Shown here in pieces: positions 54,001-61,459 of a stretch of DNA of 64,000 nt; position 1 is the first letter of the stretch, and every line of letters starts with the position of its first letter. The DNA is from Clostridiales bacterium CHKCI001 (GTDB lineage Bacteria; Bacillota; Clostridia; Lachnospirales; Lachnospiraceae). Under the pieces are notes generated by a model, which saw nothing but the letters and a program-made list of their open reading frames with translations, made no database searches and had not been told where the DNA came from. The DNA lies in contig FCNS01000036.1 in NCBI GenBank assembly GCA_900045905.1, positions 223,388-287,387 of the forward strand. Reading direction: 5' to 3'. Both the position numbers and the translations under genes were made by a program.

Positions 54001-54925
54001 CATAGCAGTTTTTAAAGTCATTATTATTATTCGAACGGAATACTAATGACGCAGCTCCTTTTCTCTCATGAAACGTAACATCTGCCTCATAAACAAAATC
54101 GCTTCCCTGTTTGGAGGATTTCAGAAAACTATCACCACTGCTGACAGCATTTACTCCATTTTCTGTAACCGTCCATTCTCCATCTGAATAAACCATATCT
54201 GTCAAATCTGTCTTAAATAATCCCGATGAATTATCTAAACTTACATCATTACTAGGAAGTTCTACACTATTATCAACTAATGTAATATTGGACCATTCTG
54301 CCCCTGACTCAAACGTCAATATTCCAATATATCCGCCTCTCCAATTATCAATTGTTCCTTCCTGTACTACTTGCTTCCCAGTATCTGGATTTGTAAGAGT
54401 ATATACAAACGTTCCGTCTGCTGTTACATCTATTTTCATATGCAACGGTTTTGATAAATCCAGTTCTCCTCTATCCCCTTTTGAAAACTCTGACAATCCT
54501 CCATCTACTCGAAAAACACGAATCGCATCACCTTGATTATTGGAATTAAAGTTTGCTGCATGCCAAGAAGCACTTGGTAAGTTTTTATCTTTTACTCCAA
54601 ATACTAATGCGGCACTGCTTCCATCTTGAATCGTAACATCTGCTTCCATTGTAAATTGATTAATTGTGTGGTCGAGTTTGTCATACAGAACAAAATGGTC
54701 TCCTCCCATTTTTTCCATAACAACCTTTCCATCCTGTACGGATACCTTACCTCCATTTTTAGAAACAAATCCACTTGGATCTAATGTCTGTACCTCTGCC
54801 GCTGCTTGGGCTACATACTCGGTTGGAGATTGCGCATAGACATATGGCATCGTACTTCCTATCAGACCAGTCATCATGGTAATACCCATACATAGTCCAA
54901 ATGCTCTTTTTCTTAAATTTAACAT
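51041..54925 (-). CDS. secreted exo-type GH32 fructanase with ChW repeats
   Basis: This 1294-residue enzyme has a signal peptide (1-31, ending YVYAQ), two concanavalin-like CBM66-type domains (about 45-195 and 205-350), an Ig-like segment (360-450), a GH32 catalytic part (about 505-930) and six ChW repeats (960-1294). The catalytic triad is complete: Asp537 in WGNDPNG, Asp663 in FRDPKVF and Glu705 in TECPDIA. Keeping Asp as nucleophile points to exo-acting inulinase or levanase releasing fructose. The start at 54925 has AAGGAGG 6 bases upstream; earlier in-frame ATGs lie in the promoter region. It precedes the lev PTS operon and sensor unit on the same strand. Confidence 0.93.
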   Translation of the reverse strand: MLNLRKRAFGLCMGITMMTGLIGSTMPYVYAQSPTEYVAQAAAEVQTLDPSGFVSKNGGKVSVQDGKVVMEKMGGDHFVLYDKLDHTINQFTMEADVTIQDGSSAALVFGVKDKNLPSASWHAANFNSNNQGDAIRVFRVDGGLSEFSKGDRGELDLSKPLHMKIDVTADGTFVYTLTNPDTGKQVVQEGTIDNWRGGYIGILTFESGAEWSNITLVDNSVELPSNDVSLDNSSGLFKTDLTDMVYSDGEWTVTENGVNAVSSGDSFLKSSKQGSDFVYEADVTFHERKGAASLVFRSNNNNDFKNCYVANINGETGETRLFKFENDRALDVAVCGKVAVAENNTYHLSVTATGQHLVYAVNGQVVGSTGDYTQITDDNPAIGQNDAILEGYFGLLNWNADVMYQNVRSTALTKEDIPKLTGITADVTDGTMDYPLSYQEGQYVAIRYVSNTASAITFTPEVSANTEVVITDPNGNQVNGAAPLTQKVNTFTIALKNTKSGAQTLYRVVICREEASYYDETYRGQYHYSVKDGWGNDPNGMVYYNGVYHLFYQFYYSIEGDGHGPMHWAHATSTDLIHWEENPITFYPDEYGTMFSGCAVVDEDNTSGLFEDGEGGLVALITANGNGQRITVAYSSDGMNWEKTEGVAIDWSEDPLGNRDFRDPKVFRYENKWFMAIAGGPLRIYSSDDLLNWEVESVYPDLHTECPDIARIKVDGTEEYKWVLNRGGRYYKVGDFKQVDGKWTFVPDEEYKDQDGIMNFGKDSYATMSYYEGPYDENQKPLIVINWMNTWDDYCKLVDNASGNTVFNGTYNLQLELGLKQDASGKYVLTQTPISQYETLRKDASVILENQVIQPGENVLKDFNGDSYEIVANIKPEAGTTEAGFKVRTGNGQESVISYNFANQTITLDRSKAGKYPTDKFLEPMVQQTVTNPDGSVDLHIYVDRSSVEVFTSDNTVTGAMQIFPDKESTGAELYTVGGNATANVTIYPLSSIWNNEQPETPLQVSYRTHVQNEGWQDYVSDGALSGTKGKSLRLEGIEIRLDNNTIGGSVEYRTHVQNEGWQDYVSDGTMSGTKGKSLRLEAIQVRLTGEIAEKYDIYYRTHIQDKGWLGWASNDGKSGSAGLSKRLEAIEIRLVEKGGVAPGSTENAYLTNQKTANPTISYRTHVQNEGWQDYVTGGVMSGTKGKSLRLEAIQIQVNGDGLSGNVEYRTHVQNEGWQDYVANGAMSGTKGKSLRLEAIQIRLTGELAQKYSIEYRTHVQNEGWQNWVRDDAMSGTKGKSLRLEAIEIRLVKK

Positions 54926-55000
54926 ATGTTCCTCCTTTCTTCCTAAACAACTTTCTATCTCCAGATAATTGTTATAGTATAGGTTTACCATATTCACAGT

Positions 55001-55055
55001 ATCGTTTCATCTGTATTTTGTCATTATTTATACATTACATTTGTCACTTTGTCTA
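55001..55055 (-). promoter_or_regulatory. candidate control sites before the secreted exo-fructanase
   Basis: TTTGTCAT (55017-55024), TTTGTCAC (55040-55047) and TTTGTCTA (from 55048) are direct copies of the half-site found in the lev operon palindrome. ATGAAACGAT at 55001-55010 is identical to the core of the LacI operator of fructan locus 1. The likely -10 (TATACT or TATAAC near 54971-54981) has no good -35. Confidence 0.5.
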
Positions 55056-55095
55056 CTTTTTTATTTTGTATATATAAATATTCATCATTTGGTTC

Positions 55096-56019
55096 TCAGT
55101 TCGACTCTTTTATACACTGTAAAATCCCTTCATAGCTGCTTGGAAAACTAATCCCTGTTTTTTTGAGTTTTTCTATACTCATACTTAAATTTCTGGGCTG
55201 ATTCACATACCGTTTTGTATCTGCTAATAAGAGTTTTTCTTTCTCCATATTCTTTCCAAGTGAATCAAACACAAAGCCAACAGTTTCATACGTATTACCA
55301 CTGCATTCACTCCCATAATTATAAATCCCAGCTGATATATCCAATACGTTTTCCATATTTTTTACTACGTCCCAAACGTAAGTCACTCCTCTATACTCAT
55401 GAATCGGGGATTGGATGGATGTTTGCTGTTTTAATGCATTTAACACATTCACAATAATATTTTGGTTTAAAATGCTGCCAACTTTTGGATAATCAAACAT
55501 CCATGTTAAACGCAGACACACAACATCAATATTCATATTGAAAAGCCTCTGTTCTGCTTCCAATTTATGCTTTCCATAGACATTGGATGGTCTTAAAAAT
55601 TCCGTTTCCAGATGAGGATGAAGTCCAATTTCTCCATTATATACTTGATCAGAACTCATAAAAATTAGCTTACTTCCTAGTTCACCACACATAGTTCCTA
55701 TATTTACTGTTCCAATTACATTTACATTTGATGATAATTCAGGATGCTGTTCACAGACCCACGTATTTGAAATAGCTGCACTGTGGATTACAACATCAGG
55801 ATGAATTTCTTTCATATATGTCTGAACACTTTTTTCCTCTGTAATATCCATCTGTTTATGAGTTGGCGCAAATACAATATAATCATGCTCCGATTTATTT
55901 TTCCAAAATCCACTTTTTGAGAAAAAATCACAGAGACGAGATCCTACAAATCCACTTGCTCCAGTAATTACTATTTTTTTCTTTTGACCCTTTCTCTTTT
56001 TCTCCTGAAAATAATTCAT
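55096..56019 (-). CDS. NAD(P)-dependent sugar-nucleotide reductase/epimerase (RmlD-like SDR)
   Basis: The 307-residue protein has the Rossmann motif IVITGASGFVGSRL, then VVIHSAAISNTWVCEQHPE, and the YGKHKLEAEQ catalytic Tyr-Lys pair, all typical of extended SDRs of the RmlD type. These reduce or epimerise nucleotide-linked sugars such as dTDP-4-keto-rhamnose. No other rhamnose genes are adjacent, so the substrate is open. The start at 56019 has GGAAGGA upstream; the frame extends 24 codons further without a ribosome site. Confidence 0.86.
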   Translation of the reverse strand: MNYFQEKKRKGQKKKIVITGASGFVGSRLCDFFSKSGFWKNKSEHDYIVFAPTHKQMDITEEKSVQTYMKEIHPDVVIHSAAISNTWVCEQHPELSSNVNVIGTVNIGTMCGELGSKLIFMSSDQVYNGEIGLHPHLETEFLRPSNVYGKHKLEAEQRLFNMNIDVVCLRLTWMFDYPKVGSILNQNIIVNVLNALKQQTSIQSPIHEYRGVTYVWDVVKNMENVLDISAGIYNYGSECSGNTYETVGFVFDSLGKNMEKEKLLLADTKRYVNQPRNLSMSIEKLKKTGISFPSSYEGILQCIKESN

Positions 56020-56113
56020 ATTTCCTTCCTCTCTTCTACACTCTGATATAATACCAACTTCAAAATAGAAAAAAGAAGGAAATCTTTTCATTTACTTTCC
56101 TTCTTTATTTCAG

Positions 56114-56182
56114 TTATCCACCACGTATATTAAGTTATCCACTATATATACCGAGTTATCCACTATATATTGTGGATAACTT
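56114..56182. other. DnaA-box cluster with 21-bp phasing
   Basis: TTATCCAC occurs at 56114, 56135 and 56156, exactly 21 bp apart, in direct orientation. A fourth, inverted and perfect box TTATCCACA is at 56171-56179. Boxes three and four form the 10-bp inverted repeat AGTTATCCAC/GTGGATAACT. Flanks are AT-rich. No dnaA or dnaN gene is in the window, so this is more likely a DnaA-titration or DnaA-regulated site than the chromosomal origin. The rest of the 322-base gap shows only AT-rich DNA and the pgsA ribosome site. Confidence 0.8.
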
Positions 56183-56341
56183 TATTTTAACAACTTCTTA
56201 TTATAAGAGCAAGCATTAATTAATATTTTCCTAATATTATATGAATTATCCTTCTCTGTCTTTACTTTATAATCAAATAGTAATATAATAAACTTATAAA
56301 ATCTCACACAATCAGATAAACTTAAAAAGGGAGGGGATTTC

Positions 56342-56905
56342 TTGCAATCATCTAATCTTCCATTGAAAAAACAAATTTTTTCTATTCCAAATTTATTTGG
56401 ATACTTTCGGATTTTAATTCTTCCAGTTATTGCCTGGTTCTATTTAACTGCCGAAGAACCTTCCGATTACTACGTTGTGACTGGACTGCTAATTCTCTCC
56501 AGTTGTACTGATTTCTTGGACGGATTTATTGCTCGTAAATTCCATATGGTTACAGATATTGGAAAAGTTTTGGACCCTATCTCTGACAAATTGACACAGG
56601 GGGTGCTTGCCATATGTCTAATGAGTCGTTATTCACTTATGATTCCTCTTGTTATTTTATTCATTATCAAGGAAACTTACATGAGCATCATGGGAATCAT
56701 TTTTATTCGGAGGAAAATACTACACGGTGCTTTCTGGTTCGGTAAAATATGCACCGCCATATTGGATGTTTCCATTATTGTGTTAATTATTTTCCCAACT
56801 ATGCCAATTAATGCAGTAAATACATTAATTACTATTTGTATTTGCTTTATGATCTTTAGTTTTGTCTGCTATATCATACAATACACAAAAATGCTGAGAG
56901 AATAA
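56342..56905 (+). CDS. pgsA: CDP-diacylglycerol-glycerol-3-phosphate 3-phosphatidyltransferase
   Basis: This 187-residue membrane enzyme makes phosphatidylglycerol phosphate. The CDP-alcohol phosphotransferase signature DFLDGFIARKFHMVTDIG followed by KVLDPISDK gives the full D-x2-DG-x2-AR-x8-G-x3-D-x3-D pattern. Four to six hydrophobic spans are visible. It begins with TTG at 56342, 9 bases after AGGGAGGGG. The promoter region contains the DnaA-box array. Cardiolipin-synthase-like CDP-alcohol enzymes share the motif, so the exact acceptor is inferred. Confidence 0.88.
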   Translation: MQSSNLPLKKQIFSIPNLFGYFRILILPVIAWFYLTAEEPSDYYVVTGLLILSSCTDFLDGFIARKFHMVTDIGKVLDPISDKLTQGVLAICLMSRYSLMIPLVILFIIKETYMSIMGIIFIRRKILHGAFWFGKICTAILDVSIIVLIIFPTMPINAVNTLITICICFMIFSFVCYIIQYTKMLRE

Positions 56906-56919
56906 CAATCTCTCAGCAT
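56891..56919 (+). terminator. pgsA terminator overlapping the stop codon
   Basis: ATGCTGAGAG pairs perfectly with CTCTCAGCAT around a 9-base loop that contains the TAA stop. TTTTACT follows. Confidence 0.85.
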
Positions 56920-56933
56920 TTTACTATAAAAGT

Positions 56934-57112
56934 GTCGTCAATGACCAGACAGGCAGGAGATTTATACTCTGTACTAGATGGTCATTCAACGCCCTGACCT
57001 GTATGAGCAAGTGGGGCATTTGCCTGGATTACGAATACGAGCAGCGATGTCGAGAGTGCACAGCACGAAGACATCGACTTTTATATCATGGTGGTGTCCG
57101 CAAAGCGAGCAT
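56934..57112 (+). ncRNA. structured orphan RNA, HEARO/omega-RNA-like
   Basis: Between convergent pgsA and rsmI lies about 180 bases of locally higher GC with no reading frame. Visible arms include AATGACCA/TGGTCATT, and a CGATGTCG/AAGACATCG hairpin at about 57037-57074. The conserved-looking stretches GTGGGGCATTTGCC and GGTGTCCGCAAAGCGAGC are followed by ATGA. A 3' end at ATGA recalls the reported insertion preference of HEARO (IscB-associated) RNAs. That family identity is inference from memory of its style. No IscB-like gene is adjacent. Confidence 0.48.
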
Positions 57113-57118
57113 GAAAGT

Positions 57119-57961
57119 TTATTTTCCTACTAACGCCTGATAGACTTCTCTTTTCTGCATATTTCGGTCTTTCGCAACTGCTTTCATGGCAGTTTTCTTA
57201 TCGATTCCCTGATTTAAATAATACTCCATATGCTCTTCTAATGATAGTTCCATCCAGTTCTGCCGTTTCTCTTCATCTAATGCCTCTTGACTCTTTCCTT
57301 CCATTACGATTACACACTCACCTTTTGGCGGTTCTGCTTCATAAAAAATAATCGCATCTTCCAATGTGGAAGCCAATACTGTTTCATGTTTTTTGGTCAG
57401 TTCCCTACAAACCGTAATTCTGCGATTTCCCAGCACTTCTTTTAATTCGTTCAACGTTTTTAACAATCTATGCGGAGCCTCATACAAAATGGTTGTTCTC
57501 GTCTCTGTTTTCAACTCTTCTAATATTAATTGTCTTTCTTTTTTATCCGATGGAAGAAATGCTTCAAAACAAAATCTCCTGGTTGGAAGTCCTGACATCG
57601 TCAATGCTGTTATACAAGCCACAGGCCCTGGAAGAGAGGTAACTTCAATTCCTTCCTCCATACACTGCCGTACCAGTTCCTCTCCTGGATCAGAAATTCC
57701 AGGAGTTCCTGCATCTGTCACACATGCTACGGACAAACCATTTTTCATTTGCTCCACTAAATACCTTGCTTTATCATATTTATTAAATTCATGATAACTC
57801 GTCATCGGAGTTGTAATATTAAAATGATTTAACAGCTTAATGCTATGCCTTGTATCCTCAGCTGCAATCAAATCTACTTCTTTTAATGTCCTTACAACTC
57901 GAAATGTAATATCTTCTAAATTGCCAATTGGAGTCGCACACAAATATAGTTTTCCTTCCAT
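57119..57961 (-). CDS. rsmI: 16S rRNA (cytidine1402-2'-O)-methyltransferase
   Basis: The 280-residue enzyme methylates C1402 of 16S rRNA using SAM. The tetrapyrrole-methylase-type fold is shown by GKLYLCATPIGNLEDITFRV, AAEDTRHSIKLLNHF, VTDAGTPGISDPGEELV and PGPVACITALTMSGL. The start at 57961 has AAGGAG 8 bases upstream; the open frame extends 31 codons upstream into trmN6. It is the last gene of the holB-ricT-trmN6-rsmI series, as in Bacillus (yabC). Confidence 0.96.
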   Translation of the reverse strand: MEGKLYLCATPIGNLEDITFRVVRTLKEVDLIAAEDTRHSIKLLNHFNITTPMTSYHEFNKYDKARYLVEQMKNGLSVACVTDAGTPGISDPGEELVRQCMEEGIEVTSLPGPVACITALTMSGLPTRRFCFEAFLPSDKKERQLILEELKTETRTTILYEAPHRLLKTLNELKEVLGNRRITVCRELTKKHETVLASTLEDAIIFYEAEPPKGECVIVMEGKSQEALDEEKRQNWMELSLEEHMEYYLNQGIDKKTAMKAVAKDRNMQKREVYQALVGK

Positions 57962-57977
57962 AAGATTCTCCTTCCAA

Positions 57978-58739
57978 TTATAAAACATGATCCAGATGCT
58001 GTGTTTTCCCATAGATTTCTCTGTATTGCTCAGTCGTATCTCCCGATTGTTCATATAAAATAATTGGTGGTTCTACAGTGACATATGGATTCCCGTGTTT
58101 CACTGCTTCAATCAAGATTAAGCTTGCTTCTTTTCCTAGCATTGGATGTACCGTCTGCAATCGTTTTAACTTAAGCTTATGTTTCACAAACACAGACATA
58201 ATATCCCCCAGTCTTTCTGGACGATGGACCATATAAAAACGTCCATTGGCTTTTAATACTTTAGAAGCCTCTCTTACTACATCCTCCAATGTACAACAAA
58301 TCTCATGACGAGCGATTGCTTTCTTCTTATCTGGATTCTGGAATCCTGTATTCACTGACATATATGGAGGATTTGACGTTACGACATGAAAAGAAGCCCC
58401 TCCAAATAATTTTGAGGCTTCTTTTATATCTCCAGTCTGAATTTCAATCTCATTTTCCAAATGATTCCAAGCTACACTTCGCCTTGCCATATCTGCTATC
58501 GCTTCTTGAATTTCCAGCCCCACAAATTGTCTTCCCAATGTCTTAGCACGCAATAAAATCGGAATTATGCCTGTCCCAGTTCCCATATCTAAAACTCGTT
58601 CTGACTCTCTTATATTTGCAAACCAACTTAACAATACTGCATCTGTACCAAAACAAAACCAATTCTTATTTTGGATAATCTGATATCCATTGCATTCCAG
58701 ATCATCCAATCTTTCTCCCTCTCGCAGATTAGTTATCAT
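57978..58739 (-). CDS. tRNA1(Val) A37 N6-methyltransferase family protein (TrmN6/YabB)
   Basis: The 253-residue class I methyltransferase has the SAM-binding VLDMGTGTGIIPILL, the acidic VGLEIQEA and the amino-methylase motif VTSNPPYMSVN. The tRNA1(Val) m6A37 assignment rests on family and synteny with Bacillus yabB. Its start overlaps the end of ricT by 11 bases, showing translational coupling, and rsmI follows 16 bases after it. Confidence 0.92.
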   Translation of the reverse strand: MITNLREGERLDDLECNGYQIIQNKNWFCFGTDAVLLSWFANIRESERVLDMGTGTGIIPILLRAKTLGRQFVGLEIQEAIADMARRSVAWNHLENEIEIQTGDIKEASKLFGGASFHVVTSNPPYMSVNTGFQNPDKKKAIARHEICCTLEDVVREASKVLKANGRFYMVHRPERLGDIMSVFVKHKLKLKRLQTVHPMLGKEASLILIEAVKHGNPYVTVEPPIILYEQSGDTTEQYREIYGKTQHLDHVL

Positions 58740-59649
58740 CCAGTTTTGACATTCCTTCCTTCTTTTCCTTTTTTTCCAGTTCTTCCAATGCCTTTAATTC
58801 TTCCGCACTTATCTTATTCTTATCTTTTTTCTTTCTTGGGCGGAATTTTAACTGATCCACTCGATATTCTCGAACTTCTTTTTCATCTTTATTGACATTT
58901 ACAATGACTTTTACAAGCTGTCTAAGCACACTTACTGTCTGTACTTCCCCACGCATTCCATCATCAGTTGTAACTGTATCTCCTACATTTGGCAGACGAC
59001 TATTTAAATACTCATATGTCTCTTCTTCATTTTTTAGGCAGCACATTAGCCTTCCACAAACTCCAGAAATCTTAATTGGATTTAATGATAAGTTTTGTTC
59101 CTTTGCCATTTTAATCGATACTGGTGCAAACTCAGATAAAAATGTATGGCAACAGAGTTCCCTTCCACAAATTCCAATTCCTCCCAGAATTTTAGCCTCA
59201 TCTCGTACCCCAATTTGCCGAAGTTCGATTCTGGTCTTAAACACCGCTGCGAGATCCTTTACAAGCTCTCGAAAGTCAATTCTACCATCGGCAGTAAAAT
59301 AAAACAAAACTTTATTATTATCAAACGTATATTCCGCATCAATTAGTTTCATTTCTAACTTATGCTTTGCAATCTTCTCCAGACAGATTCGAAAGGCATC
59401 TTTTTCTTTCTGGCGATTTGTTTCTGCCTGTTTTTCATCTGCCTCCGTTGCCACTCTTAACACTGGTTTTAAAGGTTGAACTACTTTCTCATCATCTACT
59501 TCTTTTACTCCCAATACAACTCTTCCATATTCAATTCCTCTCGCAGTTTCTACAATAACTGCTTCACCATTCTCGATTTCCATATCCATCGGATCAAAAA
59601 AGTAAATTTTTCCAGCTTTTCGGAATCTTACACCAATTACTCTCGCCAT
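58729..59649 (-). CDS. ricT: PSP1-domain protein RicT (YaaT)
   Basis: The 306-residue protein contains the PSP1 domain, with GVRFRKAGKIYFFDP at the start, FRELVKDLAAVFKTRIELRQ and the cysteine motifs GICGRELCCHTFL and SGVCGRLMCCLKNEE. In Bacillus, RicT (YaaT) works with RicA and RicF in an Fe-S complex that helps RNase Y process mRNAs. The start at 59649 has GAAAGG 7 bases upstream. It sits between holB and trmN6; the yabA gene found there in Bacillus is absent. Confidence 0.94.
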   Translation of the reverse strand: MARVIGVRFRKAGKIYFFDPMDMEIENGEAVIVETARGIEYGRVVLGVKEVDDEKVVQPLKPVLRVATEADEKQAETNRQKEKDAFRICLEKIAKHKLEMKLIDAEYTFDNNKVLFYFTADGRIDFRELVKDLAAVFKTRIELRQIGVRDEAKILGGIGICGRELCCHTFLSEFAPVSIKMAKEQNLSLNPIKISGVCGRLMCCLKNEEETYEYLNSRLPNVGDTVTTDDGMRGEVQTVSVLRQLVKVIVNVNKDEKEVREYRVDQLKFRPRKKKDKNKISAEELKALEELEKKEKKEGMSKLDDN

Positions 59650-59725
59650 AACCAATCCTTTCAAACATTACTATTTTCCTAATTTGTAACATATACATTT
59701 ATTTTTATAGCTAGTATTTCCATGA

Positions 59726-60706
59726 TTAATGAAATGCAAACAACATTAACTCTAATGTCTGTTCAAAATTAACGTTAGCATTTAAGCGGCGTTCTGCCAC
59801 ATCAATTGCTTTTAATATATTCTCTAACTTTTCATAACTACACTTTGAAGCGATCTCATAAATGCTTTTATAATGATTCTTAAAAATAAGTAAATTCATA
59901 TCACTTGTTGCTTTAAAAAGCAAAACATCTCGAAACCATAGTCTCATAAAATCAAAGCAATCATAAATATTAATCTTATATTTACTTAATCGCTCTATAA
60001 AATTCATTATATCAAATAAATCCATTTTCCAGACATTTTCCAGCATTTTTATTATCATATCAATCATTTCATGAAAACTTTCTGATTGTGCCATTTTCAA
60101 TGCCCTTCCAATATTTCCTCTTGCCAGTTTAATTACAATTGAAATACGCTCTTCTTCTACACCATGCTCTTTCAAGTAACTTATCATCTCTTCATCTGTA
60201 ACAGGACGAACTTTTAACGTAATACAGCGAGATCGAATGGTTGGAAGTAACTTTTCTCCATTTGTACTTAAAAGCATGAGAATGGTATATGCAGGAGGTT
60301 CTTCAATCGTCTTTAACAGTGCATTTTGCGCCTGTACTGACATTTTTTCTGCCTCATCTATAATATATATCTTATACGGACTACTATATGGCTTAATGAT
60401 AATATCCTTATTGATCTGTTCTCTAACATCATCCACACCAATTACATTTTTTTCATGGCTCACATAAATGATATCTGGATGATTTCCGCTTTCACACTGT
60501 TTACAAGAATGACAAATGCCACATGGTCTGTCTCCTTCACTTTCACATTGCAGCATCTGAGCAAACGTTTTGGCAAAAGTTAATTTTCCTAGTCCATCTT
60601 CTCCGCTTAAAATATATCCATGAGACACCTTATTTTGCGCTATCGCATCACAAAAATGCTTTTTTATCTGTTCATTTCCTATTATTTTCTCAAAACCAGC
60701 CATCAT
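59726..60706 (-). CDS. holB: DNA polymerase III delta-prime subunit
   Basis: The 326-residue clamp-loader subunit has a Walker-A-like SGEDGLGKLTFAKTFA, the zinc-binding CGICHSCKQCESGNHPD, the IYIIDEAEKMSVQAQNALLKTIEEP block and the sensor-type TIRSRCITLK. It opens the sliding clamp in replication. Three ATGs lie close together at the start; 60706 is preferred because AAAGG lies 6 bases upstream, while 60712 directly abuts that site. Conserved gene order with the next genes supports the call. Confidence 0.95.
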   Translation of the reverse strand: MMAGFEKIIGNEQIKKHFCDAIAQNKVSHGYILSGEDGLGKLTFAKTFAQMLQCESEGDRPCGICHSCKQCESGNHPDIIYVSHEKNVIGVDDVREQINKDIIIKPYSSPYKIYIIDEAEKMSVQAQNALLKTIEEPPAYTILMLLSTNGEKLLPTIRSRCITLKVRPVTDEEMISYLKEHGVEEERISIVIKLARGNIGRALKMAQSESFHEMIDMIIKMLENVWKMDLFDIMNFIERLSKYKINIYDCFDFMRLWFRDVLLFKATSDMNLLIFKNHYKSIYEIASKCSYEKLENILKAIDVAERRLNANVNFEQTLELMLFAFH

Positions 60707-60846
60707 ACTCATCCTTTCTACTGCATTATTTCAAAACCAGTAGCAAATCATCGCTATTTTTCTTCACTTTATTATACCATATGGAAATTTTACTGTCCAG
60801 TTCAAACACTATGCCAATAAAATAACTTTTTATAAGGAAACTCTTT

Positions 60847-61440
60847 TTATTTCTCTATTTCTGTTCTAATATATTGCCTGATCTGAGCAATACATACCTC
60901 AAAATCATTATTTTCAAAAAAAATTGAAATCCCAGAAGCCTTTAATTTTTCTTCAGAAAAATCTTTTTCATCTGCTAAATATCTCCTACAGAGTTCCAAG
61001 TATTTTGGATTTTCCTGTTCTCTTTCTCGTTTTAATGCTCGTTCTAAACGAATTCCATCATCTACTTTCACATAAATTGGAACTAATAACGAACTCCCAA
61101 AATACTGTTTCATTTTTTCATAAGATTCCAATGTTCCAATCATAACACAGCTTTGCTGTTCCAGCTGAAACTGCCCATCATTCACTGTTAGATATCTCCA
61201 TACACCGTGTACAGTTTGATAGGAACGCATTTCAATAATCTTTCCTTCTTTCTGAAACATCTGAATCTGTTCTTCATCAATAAAATAGTAATCGGTGCCA
61301 TCCTGTTCTCCTTTACGAATTGGACGTGTTGTATATAAAAGGATATTTTTCAAATTTAATTCTTTATCATTTCTCAAAACTGAATAAATTCGATCTTTTC
61401 CAACTGCACTCTTTCCTATAATATAAAAAATCTTTCCCAT
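60847..61440 (-). CDS. guanylate-kinase-like P-loop protein
   Basis: The 197-residue protein begins MGKIFYIIGKSAVGKDRIYS, a P-loop (GKSAVGKD), and has LLYTTRPIRKGEQDGTDYYF, as in guanylate kinases. The middle and C-terminal parts diverge from Gmk, so it may be a paralogue with altered substrate. In Bacillus the same position, between the yaaO decarboxylase and holB, is held by thymidylate kinase (tmk). It follows the decarboxylase gene by 19 bases. Confidence 0.85.
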   Translation of the reverse strand: MGKIFYIIGKSAVGKDRIYSVLRNDKELNLKNILLYTTRPIRKGEQDGTDYYFIDEEQIQMFQKEGKIIEMRSYQTVHGVWRYLTVNDGQFQLEQQSCVMIGTLESYEKMKQYFGSSLLVPIYVKVDDGIRLERALKREREQENPKYLELCRRYLADEKDFSEEKLKASGISIFFENNDFEVCIAQIRQYIRTEIEK

Positions 61441-61459
61441 ATATTACCTTCTTAATCTT

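Noticed and set aside
56114..56182. DnaA-box cluster as the chromosomal origin
   Set aside because: No dnaA, dnaN, recF, rpmH or gyr genes are nearby; a titration or regulatory site is more economical.
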